A stretch of DNA of 20,967 bases from assembly GCA_016649785.1 (NCBI GenBank), contig JAENXB010000021.1, positions 1 to 20,967 on the forward strand, given 5' to 3'. Below, piece by piece: positions 1 to 7,700 of the stretch; position 1 is the stretch's first letter; each line of letters begins with the position of its first letter. Made by a program: the position numbers and the translations under genes. The notes under the pieces were generated by a model. The model was not told the origin of the DNA, made no database searches, and saw only the letters and a program-made list of their open reading frames with translations. This stretch comes from Flavobacteriaceae bacterium. GTDB lineage: Bacteria; Bacteroidota; Bacteroidia; Flavobacteriales; Flavobacteriaceae.

Positions 1-36
1 AAAAAAATCCGCCAGGGAATTGCTTCCCGGACGGAT
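1..36 (-). terminator. Intrinsic terminator of the aldehyde dehydrogenase/DUF779 operon
   Basis: Read on the minus strand, an interrupted hairpin (outer arms ATCCG/CGGAT, inner arms GGGAA/TTCCC, loop of four bases) is followed directly by a run of T. It begins 22 bases after the DUF779 stop codon. GC-rich stem plus T tract is the normal form of a Rho-independent terminator. Confidence 0.8.
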
Positions 37-58
37 CTTTTGACTAATTAAAAAAAAC

Positions 59-418
59 TTATTTATTAAAATGCTCGCTTTCTTCTTCCGTCAGCAACCT
101 GGATTGGATAAGAAATCGCTTTCCCAAAGGAATTTCAAGTGAAAAACTGGAACCTCTTCCATCGGTTAAATCTACCGTGAGATGCGTGTGTTTCCAGTAT
201 TCAAACTGGTCGCGGCTCATATAAAAAGGTACATCGGCTACTTCCCCTAAAAAAATATCATTATCGTCTATATAGAAATCGTCTTTGGGCAGCAGCATAG
301 GCGAAGAACCATCGCAGCAACCTCCGCTTAAATGGAAAATAACTTCTCCATGTTGTTGCTTTAGTTGCCGGACAATTTCTTCAGCTTCCTTTGTTATTTC
401 AACTCTTTTTAATCCCAT
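59..418 (-). CDS. DUF779 domain-containing protein
   Basis: This 119-residue protein matches the DUF779 family in length and in its hallmark GGCCDGSSP motif at about residues 32-40, which holds two adjacent cysteines. There is no signal peptide or membrane segment, so it is presumably cytosolic. DUF779 genes are commonly found beside acetaldehyde/aldehyde dehydrogenase genes of the AldB/ExaC type. Here the gene follows such a gene with only 8 bases between, so the two are surely co-transcribed. The biochemical role of the family is not established. A helper role in aldehyde oxidation, perhaps through the CC pair, is inference from context. The start ATG at 416-418 is the only good one. Confidence 0.9.
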   Translation of the reverse strand: MGLKRVEITKEAEEIVRQLKQQHGEVIFHLSGGCCDGSSPMLLPKDDFYIDDNDIFLGEVADVPFYMSRDQFEYWKHTHLTVDLTDGRGSSFSLEIPLGKRFLIQSRLLTEEESEHFNK

Positions 419-426
419 TTTGCTTC

Positions 427-1926
427 CTAAAAGAATCCTAATTTATTTTTATCGTAAGAGATCAACATATTTTTTGTTTGTCGGTAATGATTCAACATCA
501 TCAAATGGTTTTCCCTTCCGAAACCCGATTTTTTATATCCTCCAAAGGGAGCATGCGCAGGATAATCGTGATAGCAGTTCACCCAAACCCGTCCGGCTTT
601 AATGGCTCTCGGAATTTGATATAATTGATGTGCATCTCTTGTCCAAACCCCTGCACCCAAACCGTACATAGTGTCGTTGGCAATTTCTATAGCTTCGGCT
701 TCGTCTTTAAAAGTACAAACGGCCAACACGGGCCCAAAGATCTCTTCCTGAAATATCCGCATTTTATTATGTCCCTTAAAGATTGTTGGCTGAATATAGA
801 AACCATTTTCCAGATCTCCCTTTAATTTTTTGGCTCCGCCCCCGGCCAAAACCTCGGCTCCTTCTTCTTTCCCGATCTTAATATAGGAAAGGATCTTTTC
901 AAATTGATCGTTAGAGGCCTGGGCGCCCATCATCGTAGTCATTTTAAATGGATCTCCCATAACAATGGCTTCTGTTCTTTCAACAACCCGTTTGATAAAT
1001 GCATCGTAAATATCCTCCTGAATCAACAATCGGGATGGAGCGGTACATACTTCCCCTTGGTTGAATGCAAAAAGAACGGCGCCTTCAATACATTTATCAA
1101 GAAATGCATCATCGTGATCCATGATGCTGTTGAAAAATATATTCGGGGATTTTCCGCCCAATTCCATAGTCACCGGATTCAGGTTTTTGGATGCGTATTG
1201 CATAATTAATTGTCCGGTGGTGGTTTCGCCGGTAAAGGCAACTTTGTCCACAAGAGGACTTGACGCAAGAGGTTTCCCCGCTTCAGGACCAAAGCCATGC
1301 AGCACATTAAACACTCCTGGGGGCAATAAATGGGCGATCTTTTCGGCTAAAAATGTCGCCGAAGCCGGGGTTTGTTCGGCAGGTTTTAAGATCACACAGT
1401 TTCCGGCTGCAAGTGCGCCGGCAACTTTCCAGGCCAACATAAGCAATGGAAAATTCCAGGGAATTATCTGGGCAACAACTCCAAGAGGTTCCCTGATGAT
1501 AAGTGAAAGGGTGTTTTCATTGAGTTCAGTGGCAGAGCCTTCTTCGGCGCGAATTACTGATGCGAAATACCTGAAATGATCAATGGCCAAAGGCACATCG
1601 GCATTCACGGTTTCCCGGATCGCTTTCCCGTTATCTGCGGTTTCCATTTCAGCAAATTCCTTTGCATTTTCCTGAATAACATCTGCAATTTGCTGTAAAA
1701 TTGAAGCTCTTTCAGCTACAGATGTCTTGCCCCAGGCATCCTTCGCCTTATTTGCAGCAGCAAGCACCAGTTTCACATCCTTTTCGTTGGAACGCGGGTA
1801 CTTCGCGAGCAGTTCATTATTTACGGGGGAATGATTGTCGAAGTACTGCCCATCAACAGGATCTACAAATTTTCCGTCAATAAAATTGCCATATTTCGCC
1901 TTAAATTTTGGTTTTGAATAATTCAT
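427..1926 (-). CDS. NAD(P)-dependent aldehyde dehydrogenase, AldB/ExaC-like
   Basis: A full-length 499-residue ALDH-superfamily enzyme that oxidises an aldehyde to the carboxylic acid with NAD(P)+. Visible landmarks are PWNFP with the oxyanion-hole Asn158, Lys181 of the cofactor site (KPAEQTP), the general base Glu255 in MELGGKSP, and the nucleophile Cys294 in FNQGEVCTAPSR. The C-terminus (FGGYKKSGFGRENH followed by a QTKN segment and a final LGFF) is characteristic of bacterial acetaldehyde dehydrogenases of the AldB/ExaC group, so short aliphatic aldehydes are the likely substrates. That is family knowledge plus inference. It is the first gene of a two-gene operon with DUF779 and is divergent from an AraC-type regulator. 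Confidence 0.95.
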   Translation of the reverse strand: MNYSKPKFKAKYGNFIDGKFVDPVDGQYFDNHSPVNNELLAKYPRSNEKDVKLVLAAANKAKDAWGKTSVAERASILQQIADVIQENAKEFAEMETADNGKAIRETVNADVPLAIDHFRYFASVIRAEEGSATELNENTLSLIIREPLGVVAQIIPWNFPLLMLAWKVAGALAAGNCVILKPAEQTPASATFLAEKIAHLLPPGVFNVLHGFGPEAGKPLASSPLVDKVAFTGETTTGQLIMQYASKNLNPVTMELGGKSPNIFFNSIMDHDDAFLDKCIEGAVLFAFNQGEVCTAPSRLLIQEDIYDAFIKRVVERTEAIVMGDPFKMTTMMGAQASNDQFEKILSYIKIGKEEGAEVLAGGGAKKLKGDLENGFYIQPTIFKGHNKMRIFQEEIFGPVLAVCTFKDEAEAIEIANDTMYGLGAGVWTRDAHQLYQIPRAIKAGRVWVNCYHDYPAHAPFGGYKKSGFGRENHLMMLNHYRQTKNMLISYDKNKLGFF

Positions 1927-2039
1927 AGTATTTTTTTTAAAATAATTGATTGTAAACTACTATATTTAATCACACAAAAACTTGAACATTCCTACACTTC
2001 ACTATGACATATCTACTTAATTAATAAATATTTTATACT
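1927..2039. promoter_or_regulatory. Divergent promoter region, aldehyde dehydrogenase / araC-type regulator
   Basis: This AT-rich 113-bp gap separates two divergent genes and must hold both promoters, and probably the binding site of the regulator. On the plus strand TATACTTTG ends at the start of the regulator. It resembles the Bacteroidota -7 element TAnnTTTG with one extra base. No clear operator repeat was recognised. Confidence 0.45.
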
Positions 2040-2996
2040 TTGAATGCTAATTTATTAAAACACCAAAGCAGCCGTAAACTCAATACTCTCATTGAGAACA
2101 GGACGATTTACAGTGCAGATTTTGCCGAATTAAACGTTTTTGAAACTCATATAGTTGCCGAAAAAGTTGACCTGCAATTTGGCTTTCCTGTAATAGCAAG
2201 CATGCTTTCCGGCAAAAAAATAATGCACCTGAAAAACAAAGAAGCCTTCGAATTTTTTCCGGGGGAATCTGTGGTGCTTCAGGCAAATGAAAAGATGACA
2301 ATTGATTTTCCAATTGCTTCTGTCAAAAGCCCAACCCGTTGTTTAGCTCTGGGAATATCACCCGATAAAATAAGGGAAACTGTCGAACTTTTTAACGAAA
2401 ATACGCGCATTGAAATTGAAAATGACACCTATAATTTTGATGAGAGTTCCATTCATTTAAATAACAATGTACAGGTTCAATTTATTTTAGACAGGATTTT
2501 CACTACATTTTTAGGAAGCGATAAGGCCAAAGATGCTTTGGTGGACCTGATGGTTAAGGAATTGATTATAAGATTATTGCAAACCGGGGCAAAATCGATG
2601 TTGCTTGACAATTCAATTCTTTTTGACAATAACAGGATGGCATTTATTGTCAAATATATGCGCGAACATTTAACGGAAAATATCAACGTGAACAAACTGG
2701 CAGATAAAGCTTGTATGAGTACTTCCAATTTTCACCGAACTTTTAAAAACACCCTGGGTGAGAGCCCGATTGATTTTTTAAATGGAGAACGCATTAAATT
2801 CGCGAAAAATCTCATTCAGAATACCTCCGGCAGATTTTCCGATATCGCCTTTAAAGCAGGATTTAATAATACCAGTTATTTCAACCGCCAATTCAAACGC
2901 CTGGAAAAGATCACTCCCAATCAATTTCGGAACATGGCAAGGGTGAAGGGTGAAAGACGGAAGACTGGAGACTGGAGTATTAACCGTATTTCCTGA
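2040..2996 (+). CDS. AraC-family transcriptional regulator
   Basis: A 318-residue regulator. The N-terminal ~180 residues look like an AraC_N-type sensor domain. The C-terminal ~100 residues hold the two helix-turn-helix units: first INVNKLADKACMSTSNFHRTF, second FSDIAFKAGFNNTSYFNRQF, ending in the typical PNQFR. It is divergently transcribed from the aldehyde dehydrogenase operon, so it is probably its aldehyde- or alcohol-responsive activator (inference). The start is uncertain: the frame opens with TTG at 2040, the next in-frame ATG comes only at residue 54, and a stop lies at 2025-2027. The last ~17 residues after PNQFRNMARV are encoded by a low-complexity GGTGAA/AGACTGG-type repeat and look like a repeat-derived tail. 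Confidence 0.88.
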   Translation: MNANLLKHQSSRKLNTLIENRTIYSADFAELNVFETHIVAEKVDLQFGFPVIASMLSGKKIMHLKNKEAFEFFPGESVVLQANEKMTIDFPIASVKSPTRCLALGISPDKIRETVELFNENTRIEIENDTYNFDESSIHLNNNVQVQFILDRIFTTFLGSDKAKDALVDLMVKELIIRLLQTGAKSMLLDNSILFDNNRMAFIVKYMREHLTENINVNKLADKACMSTSNFHRTFKNTLGESPIDFLNGERIKFAKNLIQNTSGRFSDIAFKAGFNNTSYFNRQFKRLEKITPNQFRNMARVKGERRKTGDWSINRIS

Positions 2997-3005
2997 ATTG
3001 TTGTT

Positions 3006-3038
3006 AACTTTTCCAAAGTCCAAAACTTTGGAAAAGTT
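3006..3038. terminator. 14-bp perfect hairpin between convergent genes
   Basis: AACTTTTCCAAAGT and ACTTTGGAAAAGTT form a perfect 14-bp stem with a CCAAA loop, between the araC-type gene (ends 2996) and argH (ends 3054). It may act as a bidirectional terminator or as a 3' mRNA-stabilising structure. No T tract follows in either direction, so intrinsic termination is only one reading. Confidence 0.5.
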
Positions 3039-3053
3039 CCAGCTTACATTGCT

Positions 3054-4334
3054 CTACAAAACAGTTTCCATTTTCCTACGGATCTCCTCCAGACACAAAT
3101 TCCCTAAACTGCCTGCGTGGGTGTGATCGATCTCCCTTTTGGGTTTGAAAGTGCCGTCGGCAATTTGTTGTCCAATTTGTTTGTACGCGTCCCTGAAGGG
3201 CACCCCGCTTAAAACAAGATCGTTTAAGGTATCTACACTAAACAGGTAATCGTACTTTTTATCGTCGAGGATATTGGGTTTTACCTGGATACTTCTGATA
3301 GAAAACATCATCATCTCCAGACAGGATTTTAATTCCTGGATTGCAGGAACAATAATTTCCTTTGTGAGCTGCAATTCCCGGTGATATCCGCTTGGTAGAT
3401 TGGTTGTCAACAGCGCCAATTGATTTGGAACTGCCTGGATTTTATTGCATTTTCCACGGATAAGTTCAAAAACATCCGGATTTTTTTTGTGAGGCATGAT
3501 GCTGGAACCGGTGGTTAATTCGTCCGGAAAGGAGATAAAACCAAAATTCTGGCTCATATACAGGCAAATATCCATCGCCATTTTTGCCAGGGTAGACGCG
3601 ACACTGCTCAGGGCAAAAGCGGTGCTTTTTTCGGCTTTTCCACGGCTCATTTGGGCAGCCACTACATTGTATTTCAAGCTTGCAAATCCCATTTCAGCGG
3701 TGGTAAAATCCCTGTCTATTGGGAAAGAACTCCCATATCCGGCAGCACTTCCAAGGGGATTTTGATCGACAACTTTGTAAGCTGCATTCACAAAATGCAA
3801 ATCGTCGATCAAACTCTCGGCAAAGGCAGAAAACCACAATCCAAAAGATGATGGCATGGCGATTTGCAAATGTGTATAACCGGGAAGCAACACCTTTTTA
3901 TGGGTTTCTGCCAGCTCCATTAAAACATCAAAAAGTTCTTTGGAAAGATTTTTTATTTCCGAAAGTTCATCCTTCAAATACAAATGAACGGCCACTAAAA
4001 CCTGATCGTTCCTGGAACGGGCCATATGTATTTTTTTTCCCGTATCACCCAATTTTTCGGTAAGCAGAACCTCTATTTTGGAATGTACGTCTTCAAAATC
4101 ATCTTCAATAACAAAGTTTCCGGCTTCAATGATTTTACCAATATTTTCCAGTTCATGTACCAGTGATTCAGTTTCTGAGGTTGTCAATAAACCAATTTTA
4201 CCCAACATTTTTGCGTGGGCTTTGGAAGCGATCACATCGTATTTTGCGATCACCAAATCCAGCTCCCGGTCTGATCCAACGGTGAAAATATCTATTTTTT
4301 TATCGGTGGTAAATCCTTTTTCCCAGAGTTTCAT
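3054..4334 (-). CDS. argH: Argininosuccinate lyase
   Basis: ArgH splits argininosuccinate into arginine and fumarate, the last step of arginine synthesis. The 426-residue protein has the fumarase/aspartase superfamily signature GSSIMPHKKNPD at 276-287 with the catalytic serine on its mobile loop. It also has the GYTHLQ segment at 152-157 carrying the catalytic histidine, and SRNDQV at 107-112. Cytosolic homotetramer by family knowledge. It is somewhat shorter than the roughly 460-residue enterobacterial form but complete. It is the last gene of the operon, separated from the argE-like gene by 194 bp containing one copy of the dispersed repeat. Confidence 0.96.
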   Translation of the reverse strand: MKLWEKGFTTDKKIDIFTVGSDRELDLVIAKYDVIASKAHAKMLGKIGLLTTSETESLVHELENIGKIIEAGNFVIEDDFEDVHSKIEVLLTEKLGDTGKKIHMARSRNDQVLVAVHLYLKDELSEIKNLSKELFDVLMELAETHKKVLLPGYTHLQIAMPSSFGLWFSAFAESLIDDLHFVNAAYKVVDQNPLGSAAGYGSSFPIDRDFTTAEMGFASLKYNVVAAQMSRGKAEKSTAFALSSVASTLAKMAMDICLYMSQNFGFISFPDELTTGSSIMPHKKNPDVFELIRGKCNKIQAVPNQLALLTTNLPSGYHRELQLTKEIIVPAIQELKSCLEMMMFSIRSIQVKPNILDDKKYDYLFSVDTLNDLVLSGVPFRDAYKQIGQQIADGTFKPKREIDHTHAGSLGNLCLEEIRRKMETVL

Positions 4335-4528
4335 TTCGATTATTTTAGTATCCTGAATTATTCACAAAGGTTGTGATTTCAATTTCAGAATCTTATTAAA
4401 TGTTGTTCTAAATTTTATTATGCTTGTTTATGTTTTTTAGCCACGAATGCACGAATATTTTTATTTCTTTTTCCTTTATCTTTTCTCTCTATTCTATTAT
4501 CTCAAGTCTATTTTCTATTCTCTATTTT
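4335..4528. other. Repeat-bearing gap between argE-like gene and argH
   Basis: A 194-bp spacer inside the operon. It holds one copy of the 24-nt repeat (4439-4462) and a plus-strand pyrimidine-rich (minus-strand purine-rich) tract of TCTATT/TTCTATTC units at about 4463-4540 that runs into the 3' end of the argE-like gene. No gene or terminator was recognised. Confidence 0.6.
4439..4462 (-). repeat. Dispersed 24-nt intergenic repeat, copy A
   Basis: AGCCACGAATGCACGAATAT followed by TTTT and preceded by six T. Read in the direction of transcription it is ATATTCGTGCATTCGTGGCT. It is identical to copies C, D and E. Confidence 0.85.
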
Positions 4529-5635
4529 CTATTTTCTTGACTCATATTTCTTCCCACTTCGTACTTCAACCTTCCCCACCACTTTTTCCAACAACTTTAT
4601 ATAAAGATCTATCCCTTCTTCAATTTCATTTAAATAAATAAATTCATTTGCAGAATGCGACCTGGTGGAATCCCCGGGGCCTAATTTAAGCGACTGGCAA
4701 GTCAATACCGCCTGGTCTGACATTGTTGGGGAAGCGTAGGTTTTTCGGCCTAATGCAATTCCCGCCTGCACCAATTCGTGTTCAATTGGAATGGATGATG
4801 AATTTAACCTGAGCGATCTCGGTTTTATTTCACAAGGCGCATTTTTTTCAAAGATCTCTGCCACCTCAGCATTGGTGTATTTATCGTTTACACGCACATC
4901 TACCACCAAATTGAGTTCTGAGGGAACTACATTGTGTTGGGTGCCGGCATTTATTTGGGTTACCGTGACTTTTACTTCACCCAAAAATTCGGAAACTTTT
5001 TCAAATTTAAAATCCCTGAACCATTCAAGCACCTCAATGGACTTGTAGATGCAGTTATCGTCGTTTGGATGAGCTGCGTGGCCTGGCGTTCCGGTTACTT
5101 TGGCATCAAAAACCACCAGGCCTTTTTCGGCCACGGCAAGGTTCATCAATGTTGGTTCTCCTACTATTGCCACATCAATTTCCGGAAGGCGTTTCAAAAC
5201 CGAATTTAGGCCGTTAGGACCTGAATTCTCCTCTTCGGCAGAAGCGACGATCACCAGATTATACTTCAGATCTGTTCTGTCGTAAAAATGAGTGAAAGTT
5301 GCTATGAGCGAAGTTAAACATCCCCCGGCATCATTACTTCCCAATCCGTACAATTTCCCATCTTCAATATGCGGATAAAAAGGATCCCTTGTATATGCCG
5401 CATTTGGTTTCACCGTGTCGTGATGAGAATTGAGCAACAACAAGGGTTTTCCTTCCTGAAAATGCTTGTTGAAGGCCCAAATATTGTTATTTTCCCGTTG
5501 AAATGGAATGTTTTGTGTTTTGAACCAATCTTCAATATGTTCGGCAGTTTTGTGTTCTTCAGTAGAAAATGAAGGCGTGGCAATGAGATTTTTCAGTAAT
5601 TCGATGGCGTTGTGCGTAAGTTCCTGCTGAGTCAT
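4529..5635 (-). CDS. argE: N-acyl-L-ornithine deacylase, M20 peptidase family (ArgE-like)
   Basis: It removes the acyl group from the pathway intermediate after the transcarbamylase step. With an ArgF'-type enzyme upstream, the substrate should be N-acyl-citrulline rather than N-acyl-ornithine (inference). The M20 dimetal-site motifs are present: SHHDTV with His71 and Asp73, GSNDAGG with Asp102, the AEEEN glutamates at 134-136, and GEPT with Glu160. I place the start at ATG 5633-5635 (MTQQELTHN), giving 368 residues and a 2-bp gap to the argB stop. A longer frame reaches back into argB but looks non-native. The last ~12 residues (EVRSGKKYESRK) come from a purine-rich repeat and extend past the usual family end. 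Confidence 0.9.
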   Translation of the reverse strand: MTQQELTHNAIELLKNLIATPSFSTEEHKTAEHIEDWFKTQNIPFQRENNNIWAFNKHFQEGKPLLLLNSHHDTVKPNAAYTRDPFYPHIEDGKLYGLGSNDAGGCLTSLIATFTHFYDRTDLKYNLVIVASAEEENSGPNGLNSVLKRLPEIDVAIVGEPTLMNLAVAEKGLVVFDAKVTGTPGHAAHPNDDNCIYKSIEVLEWFRDFKFEKVSEFLGEVKVTVTQINAGTQHNVVPSELNLVVDVRVNDKYTNAEVAEIFEKNAPCEIKPRSLRLNSSSIPIEHELVQAGIALGRKTYASPTMSDQAVLTCQSLKLGPGDSTRSHSANEFIYLNEIEEGIDLYIKLLEKVVGKVEVRSGKKYESRK

Positions 5636-5637
5636 TT

Positions 5638-6417
5638 TTAAAGGCTTATGGTGGTGTATTTCTGATTTTGTCCGTTGATCATTTTTATGCTTCCTATGCA
5701 CACTTTTGATACATTTCTCTCTAAAGCATTAAAACAATTATGAAGTTTTGGCAACATTCCATCTGCGATGATCTTTTCTTCTTTTAATTGCTGATAGCTT
5801 TTACTGTCAATATGTTCTATTACCGAATTTTCATCATTTACATCCATTAAAACCCCTTGTTTTTCAAAACAATAATAGAGATCTGTTTCAAAATCCTGGC
5901 TCAAGGCTATGGCGATTTCTGAAGCAATCGTATCGGCATTTGTGTTTAACAACTGCCCTTTTCTATCGTGGGTAATGGCACAAAAAACAGGCGAAATCCC
6001 ATTGTTTAAAAGCAAAGAGATCATTTTGGAATTAACTTTTTCCACATCCCCAACAAAACCATAATCAATATCTGCAACAGGTCTTTTTACCGACTGAATG
6101 CTGTTCAGGTCGGCTCCGGAAAGCCCAAGCGCATTACAGTTGTCAGCTTGCAGTTTGGCAACGATGGTTTTATTTACCAATCCTCCGTAAACCATGGTGA
6201 TCACCTTTATGGTTTCGGCATCTGTAATTCTTCTGCCTTCGTTCATTTTGGTTTCAATTCCAAGTTTTCCGGCCAGTTGCGTGGCCAGTTTTCCGCCGCC
6301 GTGAACAAGGATCTTCAGTCCTTCAAGTTTCGTGAAATCGAAAAGAAATTCATCCAGAATTTTTTCGTCTTCAATTAATGAACCTCCTATTTTTATGACT
6401 AATAATTTCTTCTTCAT
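5638..6417 (-). CDS. argB: N-acylglutamate kinase
   Basis: ArgB phosphorylates N-acetyl- or N-succinyl-glutamate on the gamma carboxylate with ATP. The 259-residue protein is a complete amino-acid kinase fold with the N-terminal KIGGSLIED segment, the VHGGGK glycine-rich loop (residues 39-44), NTNADTIASEIA in the nucleotide-binding half and a C-terminal DGMLPKL segment. It lacks the long N-terminal helix found in arginine-inhibited hexameric forms, so direct feedback inhibition by arginine may be absent (inference). It lies 13 bp downstream of argF' and 2 bp upstream of the argE-like gene. Confidence 0.94.
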   Translation of the reverse strand: MKKKLLVIKIGGSLIEDEKILDEFLFDFTKLEGLKILVHGGGKLATQLAGKLGIETKMNEGRRITDAETIKVITMVYGGLVNKTIVAKLQADNCNALGLSGADLNSIQSVKRPVADIDYGFVGDVEKVNSKMISLLLNNGISPVFCAITHDRKGQLLNTNADTIASEIAIALSQDFETDLYYCFEKQGVLMDVNDENSVIEHIDSKSYQQLKEEKIIADGMLPKLHNCFNALERNVSKVCIGSIKMINGQNQKYTTISL

Positions 6418-6430
6418 AACTGGTTTTCAA

Positions 6431-7369
6431 TTAATTGTTTTCCAAAATTCGTTTCAACACCACCTGTGCGGCAGAGGTCCTGTTATTGGCTTGCTGAATA
6501 ACGATGGACTGTTCGCTGTCCAAAACTTTATCTGCCACCACCACATTTCTTCGCACCGGAAGGCAATGCATAAACCTGGCTTCTCCCAGTTTTTCCAACG
6601 TCATCATCCAGTTCGGATCGGTATTTTCAACTTTTCCGTAATTTTTATAGCTGCTCCAGTTTTTCGAATAAACAAAATCGGCATCTTTTAAAGCCTCTTC
6701 CTGATCGTATTCAATTTTGCTCTCTTTGGTGATTTTCGGATCCAGTTCATAGCCTTTTGGATGCGTAATCACAAAATCAACGTCTATCAACTGCATCATC
6801 TTCGTGAATGAATTTGGAACGGCGTGTGGCAAAGCCTTTGGATGCGGCGCCCAGCTTAAGACCACTTTCGGTCGTTTTTTTTGCTGAAATTCGGTGATGG
6901 TGATGGCATCTGTCAAAGCCTGCAAAGGATGGGCAGTGGCACTCTCCATATTTACAACCGGAACCGAAGCGTATTTCCGGAAACTTTTTAGAATTTGTTC
7001 CTGTCCGTCTTTTTCTTTATCGGTCAAGCCCGGAAAGGCCCGTACCGCGATAATATCCACAAATTGTGAAACCACCGCCGCCGCTTCCTTGATGTGTTCG
7101 GCTGTGTTGGTGTTCATAATGCTGCCGTCTTCAAACTCCAATGCCCAGCCTTCAGAATTTATATTCATCACTATAGTTTTCATTCCCAGGTTTTGCGCCG
7201 CTTTTTGTGTGCTTAAACGCGTGCGTAAACTCGAGTTAAAAAACAGCATTCCAATGGTTTTATGTTTTCCCAAATGTTCGTATTCAAAAGGATCTTTCTT
7301 CAGAGAAATAGCCTCCTCAATTAGTTTTTGAACATCAGGAATATCTTCTAAATCTAAAAATTGTTTCAT
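6431..7369 (-). CDS. argF': N-acyl-L-ornithine carbamoyltransferase, probably N-succinylornithine type (ArgF')
   Basis: It transfers the carbamoyl group from carbamoyl phosphate to N-acyl-ornithine to give N-acyl-citrulline. Key motifs are SSLRTRLST at 46-54 (carbamoyl-phosphate site), the substrate segment around ATAHPLQAL, and HCLPVRRN near the C-terminus. The family uses acylated ornithine instead of free ornithine. Position 90, where as I recall Xanthomonas acetylornithine enzyme has Glu (92 there) and the Bacteroides fragilis succinylornithine enzyme has Pro, is Ala here (NTNTAEHIKEA), which favours succinylornithine. The start is ATG 7367-7369 (MKQFLDLEDI, 312 residues). An upstream in-frame GTG at 7403-7405 lies inside repeat copy B and is unlikely to be used. 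Confidence 0.92.
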   Translation of the reverse strand: MKQFLDLEDIPDVQKLIEEAISLKKDPFEYEHLGKHKTIGMLFFNSSLRTRLSTQKAAQNLGMKTIVMNINSEGWALEFEDGSIMNTNTAEHIKEAAAVVSQFVDIIAVRAFPGLTDKEKDGQEQILKSFRKYASVPVVNMESATAHPLQALTDAITITEFQQKKRPKVVLSWAPHPKALPHAVPNSFTKMMQLIDVDFVITHPKGYELDPKITKESKIEYDQEEALKDADFVYSKNWSSYKNYGKVENTDPNWMMTLEKLGEARFMHCLPVRRNVVVADKVLDSEQSIVIQQANNRTSAAQVVLKRILENN

Positions 7370-7399
7370 TTTTGTAATAAGTTTGACGTTGTAGTTTTT

Positions 7400-7420
7400 A
7401 GCCACGGATGCACGAATATT
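7400..7420 (-). repeat. Dispersed intergenic repeat, copy B
   Basis: The same repeat with one change (CACGGATG in place of CACGAATG), ending AATATTC rather than AATATTT. It lies 31 bp upstream of the argF' start codon, in the leader. Confidence 0.8.
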
Positions 7421-7468
7421 CTTCTATTTTCTATTTTCCATAAACTTGATTCCCATTTCATTTTTTTT

Positions 7469-7492
7469 AGCCACGAATGCACGAATATTTTT
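7469..7492 (-). repeat. Dispersed 24-nt intergenic repeat, copy C
   Basis: AGCCACGAATGCACGAATAT followed by TTTT, preceded by eight T. Same orientation as the other copies. Confidence 0.85.
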
Positions 7493-7592
7493 CTTTTGTC
7501 TCTTTTCTATAGTCTTGATTCCTGACTCTTAAGTCTCTTTTCTATGCTCTCTTTATATACTCCATTCTCTTGATTCCCGGTACATTTTTTTT

Positions 7593-7616
7593 AGCCACGA
7601 ATGCACGAATATTTTT
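7593..7616 (-). repeat. Dispersed 24-nt intergenic repeat, copy D
   Basis: Identical to copy C and part of the second 124-bp unit. Confidence 0.85.
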
Positions 7617-7700
7617 CTTTTGTCTTTTTTCTATAGTCTTGATTCCTGGCTCTTAAGTCTCTTTTCTATTCTCTATTCTCTATTCTCTATATTCTTTTCT

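Larger units (their letters stand above)
7461..7670 (-). repeat. Tandem duplication, 124-bp period, carrying repeat copies C and D
   Basis: The stretch 7461-7546 recurs at 7585-7670 with only about two substitutions. Each unit contains a T8 run, the 24-nt repeat, CTTTTGTC, CTATAGTCTTGATTCC and CTCTTAAGTCTCTTTTCTAT. The copies are offset by exactly 124 bases. Partly related sequence (CTTGATTCCC) flanks both, which suggests amplification of a composite unit by slippage or unequal exchange. Confidence 0.85.
7370..7700. other. Repeat-filled gap between argD and argF'
   Basis: 331 bp inside the operon without a gene. It holds copies B, C and D of the 24-nt repeat, a tandem duplication with 124-bp period, and plus-strand T/C tracts (TCTATTCTC units at about 7662-7700). 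In the transcript this is a purine-rich spacer, mostly A and G. No terminator or promoter was recognised. Confidence 0.7.

Noticed and set aside
1121..1579. Plus-strand ORF of 152 codons opposite the aldehyde dehydrogenase
   Set aside because: It is the complement of a strongly conserved gene and its translation resembles no protein.
5636..5701. 22-residue N-terminal extension of the ArgE-like enzyme overlapping argB
   Set aside because: It is an antisense-free but out-of-frame reading of the argB 3' end. The ATG at 5635 gives the usual N-terminus and a normal 2-bp junction.
7370..7405. 12-residue N-terminal extension of ArgF' from a GTG codon
   Set aside because: The GTG lies in the dispersed repeat and the extension has no family similarity. 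The ATG at 7369 begins the known N-terminus.
7370..7700. Internal promoter or terminator between argD and argF'
   Set aside because: No -7 element, T tract after a stem, or operator could be distinguished from the repeats.
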